Made by a program: the position numbers and the translations under genes. This document shows positions 26,646-34,663 of a stretch of DNA of 64,000 bases, piece by piece. The stretch comes from Eubacterium sp. MSJ-33 (GTDB lineage: Bacteria > Bacillota > Clostridia > Lachnospirales > Lachnospiraceae), in the NCBI RefSeq assembly GCF_022174665.1, contig NZ_CP076562.1, positions 560,001-624,000 on the forward strand, read 5' to 3'. Below the pieces are notes generated by a model. That model ran no database searches, was not told the origin of the DNA, and was given only the letters and a program-made list of their open reading frames with translations. How positions within the stretch are numbered: position 1 is the first letter of the stretch; each line of letters begins with the position of its first letter.

Positions 26646-28607
26646 ATGTATCAATATTACCGTGTAGCAGCCGCAGTTCCGGACATGCGTGTTGCGGATA
26701 CTGCTTATAATGTCGACCAGATGCTTCAAAAAGTGGAAGAAGCAAAACAAAAAGGTGTCAATCTGATTACATTCCCGGAGCTGTCTGTCACCGGATATAC
26801 CTGCGGGGATTTATTTCTGCAGCAGACGCTGCTTACAGAAAGTAAAAAAGAAGCTGCCCGTTTTGTACAGACAACCGCAGACTATGATATGGTTGTTGTA
26901 TTCGGTATGCCGCTTTCGATTGCAAATGCGCTCTATAACGTTGCTGTAACTGCATACCGCGGACATATCTATGGCATCACCGTCAAGACATTTCTCCCGA
27001 ATTACAATGAATTCTATGAGAAACGCTGGTTTTCTTCTGCGCGGGAATTATCAACGGATCACATCTATGCCTCTGAATTACTTGGCTCTGTGGAGCGTGA
27101 TTATGATATTCCGCTCGGCAATAACCTAATCTATCATCTGCCGGATGCGTTCTGCTTCGGTGCAGAAATCTGTGAAGACTTATGGGCACCAATCCCACCA
27201 TCTGCATTTATGGCAATGAGTGGGGCAGAACTGATTTTAAACCTTTCCGCAAGCAACGATACGATTGGAAAGCGTGAATACCGCGAGAAGCTTGTAAAAG
27301 AAAAATCAACCTCTCTGATGTGCACCTATCTCTATGCGAGCGCCGGAGCAAACGAGAGTACAACCGACCTGATCTTCTCCGGTCACTGCATGATCTGCGA
27401 GGGCGGAAAGATGCTTGCCGAAAACAGCGGGATTGCGGAAAATAACTATCTGCTTGTCGCAGATATTGACATCGAACGGATTCAGGCAGACCGCCTGAAA
27501 GGAAAGACCTATCAGGACTGTGCCGGCACCTATGGCAACGCGGTTTCGATGCGTCAGATCTTAATTCCGGTATCCGAAGCTTTCGAAAGCGACGGAAGTC
27601 TTCGAAGCGTCAATCCACACCCATTTACACCGGGCGATACAAAGAGACGTCAGAAGCGTTGTATGGATATCTTCCATATGCAGATCGGCGGACTTGCAAA
27701 GCGGCTTTCCATCTGTGGCGGAAAGATGGTAATCGGTGTGTCCGGCGGTATGGATTCCACCTTGTCACTGCTTGTGGCTGCACAGACCTTGAAGAAGATG
27801 GGGCTTCCTGCTACGAATCTGACCGGAATCACGATGCCAGCCTTCGGCACGACGAACCGCACATACCAAAATTCCCTAACCTTGATGCAGACACTCGGCA
27901 TCACCGTGAAGGAAATCCCAATCAAGGATGCATGTATAACACATTATGCGGACATCGGACATGATATGGAGATCAAAGACATTACTTATGAGAATGTGCA
28001 GGCACGCGAGCGGACACAGGTGCTGATGGACTATGCGAATAAAATCGGTGCCATCGTCGTAGGAACCGGAGATCTGTCAGAGCTTGCCCTTGGCTGGTGT
28101 ACCTATAACGCCGATCAGATGAGCATGTACGGTGTCAATACCAGCATCCCGAAGACACTTGTCAAATGGATGATTGCCAGCGTGATTGAATGTAACATCT
28201 TCCCGGACAGCACGGAAGTCCTGAAGGATATCATTGACACACCGATCAGCCCAGAACTTCTTCCTCCGGATGAACATGGTAATATCGTGCAGAAGACCGA
28301 AGATTCGGTCGGTCCTTACGAGCTGCATGATTTCTTCCTGTACTATGTCATGCGTTTTGGATACAGCCCGGAGAAGATCTTCCATCTGGCAAAACGTGCA
28401 TTTGCAGGAATCTATGATGCTGCAACCATCTTAAAATGGATGAAAATGTTCTATCGCCGTTTCTTCGCCCAGCAGTTCAAGCGGAGCTGTATGCCGGATG
28501 GCGTGAAGGTCGGCAGTGTATGCTTATCCCCACGTGGCGACTGGCGTATGCCAAGCGACGCATCCGTGCAGATCTGGATGCGGCAGTTAGAGGAATTTGC
28601 AGATTAA
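26646..28607 (+). CDS. nadE: Glutamine-dependent NAD+ synthetase
   Basis: A 653-aa two-domain enzyme catalysing the last step of NAD synthesis: deamido-NAD plus glutamine and ATP. Residues 1-330 are a nitrilase-fold glutaminase with the Glu (FPELSVTGYT), Lys (KTFLPNYNEF) and Cys (AEICEDLWAP) triad; residues 340-653 are the synthetase with the ATP-binding loop SGGMDST and GTGDLSELALGW. Length fits the glutamine-dependent class. It abuts recU, and the run from hflX through this gene is compact. Confidence 0.96.
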   Translation: MYQYYRVAAAVPDMRVADTAYNVDQMLQKVEEAKQKGVNLITFPELSVTGYTCGDLFLQQTLLTESKKEAARFVQTTADYDMVVVFGMPLSIANALYNVAVTAYRGHIYGITVKTFLPNYNEFYEKRWFSSARELSTDHIYASELLGSVERDYDIPLGNNLIYHLPDAFCFGAEICEDLWAPIPPSAFMAMSGAELILNLSASNDTIGKREYREKLVKEKSTSLMCTYLYASAGANESTTDLIFSGHCMICEGGKMLAENSGIAENNYLLVADIDIERIQADRLKGKTYQDCAGTYGNAVSMRQILIPVSEAFESDGSLRSVNPHPFTPGDTKRRQKRCMDIFHMQIGGLAKRLSICGGKMVIGVSGGMDSTLSLLVAAQTLKKMGLPATNLTGITMPAFGTTNRTYQNSLTLMQTLGITVKEIPIKDACITHYADIGHDMEIKDITYENVQARERTQVLMDYANKIGAIVVGTGDLSELALGWCTYNADQMSMYGVNTSIPKTLVKWMIASVIECNIFPDSTEVLKDIIDTPISPELLPPDEHGNIVQKTEDSVGPYELHDFFLYYVMRFGYSPEKIFHLAKRAFAGIYDAATILKWMKMFYRRFFAQQFKRSCMPDGVKVGSVCLSPRGDWRMPSDASVQIWMRQLEEFAD

Positions 28608-28636
28608 GAATTTATTTTCAAACTATATGCAACCTT

Positions 28637-28665
28637 TTGCCGGGTTATGAAGTGTTATATATAGT
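28637..28665 (+). promoter_or_regulatory. Candidate sigma-A promoter
   Basis: TTGCCG (28637-28642), 17-bp spacer, TATAGT (28660-28665), 24 bp upstream of the next start codon. Confidence 0.55.
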
Positions 28666-28688
28666 AAAGAATCGAGAGGAACTGTAAT

Positions 28689-29216
28689 ATGGATTTGGAG
28701 ACAATTGCACTTATTGCCATGGGTGGATGCTTATTCCTCTGGCTTGTTGTGAATTTCATCATCACACTTCATAATGTCCGCAAAGCAAAAGCTGCGGGGC
28801 TTACCGTACAGGTACAATGTGAAAAATGCGGAACGATATATGAAGTAACCGGAAAAGAGGCTACACGCCCGGCTATGGTAAAATATAAGAAGAGCAGCCG
28901 TACCCATATATCAAACGGTGCTTTTGTAAATACACAAAATTACAGCCATTATGCAAAGAAATTCCATTGTCCTTGCTGTGATAAGAAGACCTACGGCAAG
29001 GTACTTGATATTCAGGAACTGCAATATGAGGGACAGGATAGTACAATAAAAGAACTCGGAAAAGGCTTTTTGCGTATGATCATTGGCTGCACGATTATCC
29101 TGATTCTTGCACAAATCCCATTACAGATTGGGAAGAAACAGCGGGAACGTGAAGTGCAGCAGATGAAGGAGCAGCAATATGAAGAGCTTAAGAACAAAGC
29201 AAACAATCGAAAATAA
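28689..29216 (+). CDS. Membrane protein with a zinc-ribbon-like cysteine pair
   Basis: A 175-aa protein, family not recognised. Residues 4-27 form a transmembrane helix; the middle has two CxxC pairs (CEKCGTIY and CPCCDKKT) about 55 residues apart, suggesting a zinc ribbon; a second hydrophobic segment lies at about 130-148, and the tail is a charged helix (REREVQQMKEQQYEELKNK). Shine-Dalgarno GAGAGG precedes the start. The last 38 bases overlap the start of the lipoprotein gene, indicating coupled expression. Confidence 0.65.
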   Translation: MDLETIALIAMGGCLFLWLVVNFIITLHNVRKAKAAGLTVQVQCEKCGTIYEVTGKEATRPAMVKYKKSSRTHISNGAFVNTQNYSHYAKKFHCPCCDKKTYGKVLDIQELQYEGQDSTIKELGKGFLRMIIGCTIILILAQIPLQIGKKQREREVQQMKEQQYEELKNKANNRK

Positions 29217-29841
29217 AAATGTCCGGCATTTAAAATTTGAACGATATATTCTGACTTTGTGTTTTCTGCTTTTTATAGTTGTGGGCATAACCGGCTGCAC
29301 AAAAGAGTATACCGCGGACGATATCAAATCATATGCCAAAGAAACCTTATCCATAAGAAGAGTTACTGTGGATAAAATCCCCCATGAATATAAAGATGAG
29401 GATGGATACACGGATATTTTATGGACTGTGAAAGATAAGAAAAACAACATTACATTCCATGTATTGGATAACACCTTTTATGGCGTGGAAAGCGTAACCA
29501 ATATGCTGTTGGATGATTACGATGACTGCGTATTTGCCGCGTATGCAGATAAGCTTCCATCCAACATTTTATCCTATGAAATCACAGAAAATGACCAAAC
29601 GCATCTGACAAATGCCGAAATCGTTGCTGATTATACAAACGAGACAGAACTTAACGCATGTCTTTGCGCTTTGCAGGATGTATATTCATTCTATGAAGAA
29701 AAAGGGTTTGATGATCTAGTTATTGGATATACATTACATTATCAACCAACGGAAAACAACATGGATGCGGAACCGGATACCGATGGAAAAGAATACACCG
29801 GTGTTCTTTCCGATATTCCAACTTTATCTGAATTCAAATAA
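29179..29841 (+). CDS. Predicted lipoprotein of unknown function
   Basis: A 220-aa protein with a long basic N-terminus, a hydrophobic stretch and a lipobox-like VGITGC around residues 35-40, so it is probably lipid-modified and exposed outside the membrane. The mature part is acidic, Tyr- and Asp-rich, and not recognised. AAGGAG (29166-29171) lies 7 bases before the ATG, inside the upstream gene. It is followed by a clear terminator, so it ends the two-gene unit that begins at 28689. Confidence 0.68.
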   Translation: MKSLRTKQTIENKNVRHLKFERYILTLCFLLFIVVGITGCTKEYTADDIKSYAKETLSIRRVTVDKIPHEYKDEDGYTDILWTVKDKKNNITFHVLDNTFYGVESVTNMLLDDYDDCVFAAYADKLPSNILSYEITENDQTHLTNAEIVADYTNETELNACLCALQDVYSFYEEKGFDDLVIGYTLHYQPTENNMDAEPDTDGKEYTGVLSDIPTLSEFK

Positions 29842-29851
29842 TGAATCCCTG

Positions 29852-29878
29852 AAAAGCGCAGTTTTTACTGCGCTTTTT
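29852..29878 (+). terminator. Intrinsic terminator after the lipoprotein gene
   Basis: An 11-bp stem (29852-29862 with 29867-29877), TTTT loop, ending in T5. Confidence 0.9.
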
Positions 29879-29918
29879 GTTTACAATAAGACTGTTCCCC
29901 TCCTGTTTGGAAGAATAT

Positions 29919-29932
29919 CGAACATTTATTCG
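29919..29932. promoter_or_regulatory. Imperfect LexA (SOS) box
   Basis: CGAACATTTATTCG matches the Gram-positive LexA consensus CGAACN4GTTCG except for one base. It lies just upstream of the -35 element. Confidence 0.55.
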
Positions 29933-29941
29933 AAAAAGATA

Positions 29942-29970
29942 TTGACAAGAGAACAGATGTTCTGTATAAT
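29942..29970 (+). promoter_or_regulatory. Consensus sigma-A promoter of the yneA-like gene
   Basis: Perfect TTGACA (29942-29947) and TATAAT (29965-29970) with a 17-bp spacer. A LexA box fills the spacer, so repression by LexA would block RNA polymerase directly. Confidence 0.9.
29951..29962. promoter_or_regulatory. LexA box 1
   Basis: GAACAGATGTTC, a full match to GAACN4GTTC, between the -35 and -10 elements. Confidence 0.85.
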
Positions 29971-29979
29971 TCAATCATC

Positions 29980-29991
29980 GAACAGATGTTC
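29980..29991. promoter_or_regulatory. LexA box 2
   Basis: A second copy of GAACAGATGTTC, centred 29 bp after box 1 and covering the expected transcription start region. Confidence 0.85.
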
Positions 29992-30024
29992 ATCAGATAG
30001 AACAGACACAGGGAGGATATAGAT

Positions 30025-30318
30025 ATGAAACGTAAATTGATTTTTGTACTTAGTCTTGTACTTATTCTTTGTATATTATTTGGAGTTAATAGTAAAAAAC
30101 AAAATGCGGAAGCTGCTACTTCGAATCAAAAATATTATAAATACATAACAATCGAAAAAGATGATACACTCTGGACAATTGCAGAGGAGTATTGTTCGGA
30201 AGAATACGATAGTTACCGTGAATACGTAGATGAAGTAAAATTTATCAACAATCTGGAGGACGATACGATTTATTATGGTGGGCAATTAGTAATTCCTTAC
30301 TACGCACCATCATTATAA
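30025..30318 (+). CDS. YneA-like LysM protein, probable SOS cell-division inhibitor
   Basis: A 97-aa secreted or membrane-tethered protein. Residues 5-25 are a signal or anchor helix; residues 40-93 form a single LysM domain (YITIEKDDTLWTIAEEY ... GQLVIPYY) that binds peptidoglycan. Size, architecture and the two perfect LexA boxes match B. subtilis YneA, which delays septation during DNA damage. In Bacilli yneA is next to lexA; here lexA is not in the window. Shine-Dalgarno GGGAGG precedes the start. It has its own promoter and terminator. Confidence 0.8.
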   Translation: MKRKLIFVLSLVLILCILFGVNSKKQNAEAATSNQKYYKYITIEKDDTLWTIAEEYCSEEYDSYREYVDEVKFINNLEDDTIYYGGQLVIPYYAPSL

Positions 30319-30344
30319 ATAAATTCCATACCATACCTTATTGG

Positions 30345-30371
30345 AAGCCGGAATTTAATTTCCGGCTTTTT
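30345..30371 (+). terminator. Intrinsic terminator after the yneA-like gene
   Basis: A 9-bp stem (30345-30353 with 30360-30368), 6-nt loop, T run to 30372. Confidence 0.9.
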
Positions 30372-30397
30372 TCAACAATTTTTTCCCGCTGTATCGG

Positions 30398-30426
30398 TTG
30401 AAAGTTAAGTTGATTTCTTATATAAT
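30398..30426 (+). promoter_or_regulatory. Candidate promoter for the miaB-mutS-mutL-miaA cluster
   Basis: TTGAAA (30398-30403), 17-bp spacer, TATAAT (30421-30426). Confidence 0.7.
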
Positions 30427-30486
30427 AATTTAATTGTGGGATTGGAACACACCTCCCACAAATTATATAAGAAAGAGGAAATACAA

Positions 30487-31941
30487 ATGAACAGCGTGTC
30501 AATTCCAACGATGGAGCCGGATAGACAATACTATTTTATGAACCAGTGCAAAACACTTGTGCTTGAAAAAAAGGCAGCATTGAATCGACCACTTACCTAC
30601 AACATCCAGACCTTTGGATGTCAGATGAATTCACACGATTCTGAAAAATTAAAAGGAATCATGGATGAAATCGGGTACGAAGAAGTCGATGACGAGAATG
30701 CTGACTTTGTAATCTTTAATACATGCACGATTCGTGAGAATGCGAATCAGAAATTATACGGACATCTCGGCCACGTCAAGACATTAAAGAACAAAAACAA
30801 AGACATGATCGTGTGTCTGTGTGGCTGCATGATGCAGGAGCCACATGTCATCGAGACATTGAAACAGAAGTATAAATTCGTAAATATTATCTTTGGAACA
30901 CATAACATCTACAAATTAGCAGAGCTTATTTACAGCTATTTAGAAACAGGCAAGCAGACAATCGAAGTCTTAGATGAGACAAAACAGACCGTCGAACAGC
31001 TTCCTAGAAAGCGGAAATATACATTTAAGTCCGGCGTCAATATCATGTACGGATGCAACAATTTCTGTACATACTGTATCGTGCCATATGTACGCGGACG
31101 CGAGCAGAGCCGTAAGAAAGAAGAAGTTCTGGCAGAAGTAGAAGCACTTGCCAAGCAGGGAATTACCGAAGTTATGCTGCTCGGTCAGAATGTAAATTCC
31201 TATGGCAATATCTATGAATACAAGGATGGGAAGATTGTCGAAGTGGACGAGAAAGACCGCGTGACATTCCCACAGTTACTTACGGAAGTGTGTAAGATTG
31301 ATGGCATCGAGCGTGTGCGCTTCATGACCAGCCACCCGAAGGATCTGTCCGATGAGCTAATCGAGGTAATGGCGAAAGAGCCGAAGATCTGCAAGCATCT
31401 GCATCTGCCTGTGCAATCAGGATCTACGAACATATTAACACGCATGAACCGACGCTATACGAAGGAACAGTACCTTGCATTAGTTGACCGGATTCGTGCC
31501 AAGATGCCGAACATCTCCCTGACAACCGATATCATCGTCGGCTTCCCGGGCGAGACAGAAGAAGATTTTGAGGATACACTGGATATTATCCGGAAAGTAA
31601 AATACGATCAGGCGTTTACATTTATCTACTCCAAGCGTACCGGAACACCGGCAGCAACAATGGATAACCAGGTGCCGGAGGATGTCATCAAAGAACGTTT
31701 TAACCGTCTTTTGACATTGGTAAATCAAGTATCAAACGGTCAGATCCGCCGATTTAACGGGCAGGTAAAGCCGGTGCTTGTGGAAGAACTGAATACTCAC
31801 GATGCATCGCTTGTGACCGGACGGACAGAAGAGAATGTAACGGTACATTTCCCGGGAACTGCCGATATGATCGGTACGACTGTCGATGTAAAACTGACAG
31901 ACTGTAAGGGATTTTACTTCATGGGTGAAAGGATTGGGTGA
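30487..31941 (+). CDS. miaB: tRNA-2-methylthio-N6-dimethylallyladenosine synthase MiaB
   Basis: A 484-aa radical SAM methylthiotransferase that converts i6A37 to ms2i6A37 in tRNA. The N-terminal UPF0004 domain has its three cluster cysteines (FGCQMN, NTCTIRE, CLCGCMMQE), the radical SAM cluster motif is CNNFCTYC, and a C-terminal TRAM domain follows. The ATG at 30487 has AGAGGA upstream; a GTG at 30436 in frame is less likely. Its substrate is made by MiaA, encoded downstream in the same cluster. It overlaps mutS by 4 nt. Confidence 0.96.
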   Translation: MNSVSIPTMEPDRQYYFMNQCKTLVLEKKAALNRPLTYNIQTFGCQMNSHDSEKLKGIMDEIGYEEVDDENADFVIFNTCTIRENANQKLYGHLGHVKTLKNKNKDMIVCLCGCMMQEPHVIETLKQKYKFVNIIFGTHNIYKLAELIYSYLETGKQTIEVLDETKQTVEQLPRKRKYTFKSGVNIMYGCNNFCTYCIVPYVRGREQSRKKEEVLAEVEALAKQGITEVMLLGQNVNSYGNIYEYKDGKIVEVDEKDRVTFPQLLTEVCKIDGIERVRFMTSHPKDLSDELIEVMAKEPKICKHLHLPVQSGSTNILTRMNRRYTKEQYLALVDRIRAKMPNISLTTDIIVGFPGETEEDFEDTLDIIRKVKYDQAFTFIYSKRTGTPAATMDNQVPEDVIKERFNRLLTLVNQVSNGQIRRFNGQVKPVLVEELNTHDASLVTGRTEENVTVHFPGTADMIGTTVDVKLTDCKGFYFMGERIG

Positions 31942-34589
31942 TTGGCGTGGCAAAGCTATCTCCTATGATGGAGCAATACGTTGCAACAAAAGAAAAATAT
32001 AAAGACTGTATCTTATTTTACCGTCTCGGTGATTTCTATGAGATGTTCTTTGATGATGCAATCTTAGCTTCCAAGGAATTGGAGCTGACTCTTACCGGAA
32101 AAGACTGTGGGATGGAGGAACGTGCACCGATGTGCGGCATTCCTTTCCATGCAGCAGATACCTATATTAACCAGCTTGTAAAAAAAGGCTATAAGGTTGC
32201 GATTGGTGAACAGGTAGAAGATCCAAAGCTTGCCAAAGGCCTTGTCAAAAGAGAGGTTATCCGTATCGTAACACCCGGTACGAATCTCTCCGCTGAAAGC
32301 CTGGAAGAGACAAAGAATAATTATCTGATGTGCATTTCCCATATCGGCAAATATTTCGGCATCTCCGTCACAGACCTGTCTACAGGTGTGTTCAAAACCT
32401 GCCAGATCCAGACGGTAGAGAAGGTTGTCGATGAGATCAATAAATTTCAGCCATCCGAGGTATTGTATCACTCCGGTATTGAGCAGATCGAAGATATCCA
32501 CGCTGTCTGCGAACGGCTGCAGGTCGCACATACAGAAGCACCGGATTATTATTTCGATATAGATACAGACGAAGATACGTTAAAACGGCATTTTCATATC
32601 AACAGTCTGGAAGGACTTGGTCTGAAGGATAGCTTGGCGTGTATCGCTTCTTGTGGCGGTCTGATTCAATACCTTCACGAGACACAGATGAACTCCCTGT
32701 CCCATATCAACCATATCGAGACCTATTCGGTTGATTCCTATATGATTCTTGATTCTTCTACCAGACGCAATCTGGAACTAACGGAGACCCTGCGGGACAA
32801 GCAGAAACGCGGTTCTCTGCTCTGGGTTTTAGACAAGACGAAGACTGCGATGGGAGCCAGAAAGCTACGGGAATATGTAGAGCAGCCACTTCTGGATAAG
32901 ACAGGAATCGAAAGCCGTCTTGATGCAGTTGAAGCATTGAACGAAGATCTTGTAAACCGCGAGGAGCTTCGTGAATATTTAAACACCATCTATGACCTGG
33001 AACGACTGATTACAAGAATTGCGCTGAAAACTGCAAATCCAAGAGACCTGCTTGCATTCAAGACATCCATTCATTATCTGCCTGATATCTACAATATGCT
33101 GTCACAATTTCATGCAGCACGTTTTCAGGAGATCTATGAAGATTACGATAGTCTGGAAGATCTATATGATCTGTTAGAGCAGGCAATTGTGGAAGAACCG
33201 CCCGTTTCTGTCAAAGAAGGCGGCATCTTCAAAAAAGGATATCGGGATGAGATTGATGAATTACGGCTGGCAAAAACTGAATGTAAAACGTGGCTGGCGG
33301 ATTTGGAAGCAAAAGAACGGGAAAAGACAGGCATCAAAGGCTTAAAAATTAAATATAACAAGGTATTTGACTATTATTTTGAGGTAACCAACTCCTTTAA
33401 GTCCATGGTTCCGGATTATTTTATTCGCAAACAAACACTTGTCAATGCCGAGCGTTTTACAACAGATGAGTTGAACACACTTTCCGGCAAGATTCTGGGT
33501 GCAGAAGACAAGCTTTACGCGCTTGAATACGATTGTTATGTGGAATTGCGCGAAACCCTTGCCAAAGCACTTACCCGTGTGCAGAAGATGGCCGGTTATA
33601 TCGCAGAATTAGATGCCCTTTGCTCACTTGCTTATGTTGCCGATAAGAATCATTATGTTCGTCCGACACTTAATACCGACGGAATCATCGACATCAAAGG
33701 CGGCCGCCATCCGGTTGTAGAAAAGATGCTTGCAAATGATAGTTTTGTTGAAAACGATACATATCTTAATAACGCCGAAAGCCGAATTTCTATTATAACA
33801 GGACCTAATATGGCAGGTAAATCTACCTATATGCGTCAGACTGCTTTAATCACTCTAATGGCACAGATTGGTTCCTTTGTTCCGGCACAATCTGCTAACA
33901 TCGGACTCTGCGACCGGATATTTACCCGTGTTGGTGCATCCGATGATCTCGCAAGTGGACAGTCGACCTTTATGATTGAGATGAACGAAGTTGCAAATAT
34001 TCTTCGCAATGCTACAAAAGACAGTCTGCTTATCTTAGATGAGATTGGACGCGGAACATCCACATTTGACGGATTGTCAATTGCATGGGCTGTAGTAGAA
34101 TATATTGCCGACCCGAACATTATTGGTGCAAAAACATTGTTTGCAACCCATTATCATGAGCTAACCGAACTCGAAGGGAAATTGTCTTCTGTAAATAATT
34201 TCTGTATTGCAGTACAGGAAAACGGCGAAGATATCGTATTTCTGCGTAAGATCATCAAAGGTGGTGCCGATCGGAGCTACGGTATTCAGGTAGCCAGACT
34301 TGCTGGTGTTCCGGAACCGGTTTTAACACGTGCGCGTGAGATCTGCAATGAATTGATCGACTCCGACATTACTACGAAAGTCAAAGATATTGATATTAAG
34401 ACAGACATGACTGAAACACACAAAAAAACAGCAAATAAGTCCGATACTTATGAACAAATGTCCCTGTTTTCTTCCCCTGTTGAGATGTCAATCGCGAACG
34501 AGTTAAAAACAATGGATCTGAATAATATGACTCCTATGAAAGCTATGTTATATCTGCAGGAGTTACAAGATCGACTAAAAAATATATAA
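31938..34589 (+). CDS. mutS: DNA mismatch repair protein MutS
   Basis: An 883-aa MutS1. The mismatch-recognition motif is FYRLGDFYEMF near residue 27, followed by connector, lever and clamp domains, then the ATPase with GPNMAGKSTY, the LDEIGRGTSTFDG Walker B region and the FATHYHEL motif. It finds mismatches and recruits MutL. I use the GTG at 31938 (GAAAGG upstream, overlapping the miaB stop); GTG at 31947, giving the N-terminus MAKLSPMM, is a plausible alternative. The gap to mutL is 74 bp. Confidence 0.97.
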   Translation: MIGVAKLSPMMEQYVATKEKYKDCILFYRLGDFYEMFFDDAILASKELELTLTGKDCGMEERAPMCGIPFHAADTYINQLVKKGYKVAIGEQVEDPKLAKGLVKREVIRIVTPGTNLSAESLEETKNNYLMCISHIGKYFGISVTDLSTGVFKTCQIQTVEKVVDEINKFQPSEVLYHSGIEQIEDIHAVCERLQVAHTEAPDYYFDIDTDEDTLKRHFHINSLEGLGLKDSLACIASCGGLIQYLHETQMNSLSHINHIETYSVDSYMILDSSTRRNLELTETLRDKQKRGSLLWVLDKTKTAMGARKLREYVEQPLLDKTGIESRLDAVEALNEDLVNREELREYLNTIYDLERLITRIALKTANPRDLLAFKTSIHYLPDIYNMLSQFHAARFQEIYEDYDSLEDLYDLLEQAIVEEPPVSVKEGGIFKKGYRDEIDELRLAKTECKTWLADLEAKEREKTGIKGLKIKYNKVFDYYFEVTNSFKSMVPDYFIRKQTLVNAERFTTDELNTLSGKILGAEDKLYALEYDCYVELRETLAKALTRVQKMAGYIAELDALCSLAYVADKNHYVRPTLNTDGIIDIKGGRHPVVEKMLANDSFVENDTYLNNAESRISIITGPNMAGKSTYMRQTALITLMAQIGSFVPAQSANIGLCDRIFTRVGASDDLASGQSTFMIEMNEVANILRNATKDSLLILDEIGRGTSTFDGLSIAWAVVEYIADPNIIGAKTLFATHYHELTELEGKLSSVNNFCIAVQENGEDIVFLRKIIKGGADRSYGIQVARLAGVPEPVLTRAREICNELIDSDITTKVKDIDIKTDMTETHKKTANKSDTYEQMSLFSSPVEMSIANELKTMDLNNMTPMKAMLYLQELQDRLKNI

Positions 34590-34663
34590 AGAACAATGCG
34601 GGTACAAAAACAAAATCAACAAACATATATGTAAGCAGTTAAATTTATACGAGGAATGCTATC

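Noticed and set aside
29723..30022. ORF spanning the terminator and LexA boxes
   Set aside because: It crosses the terminator, the SOS promoter and operators; it has low-complexity coding character and no similarity.
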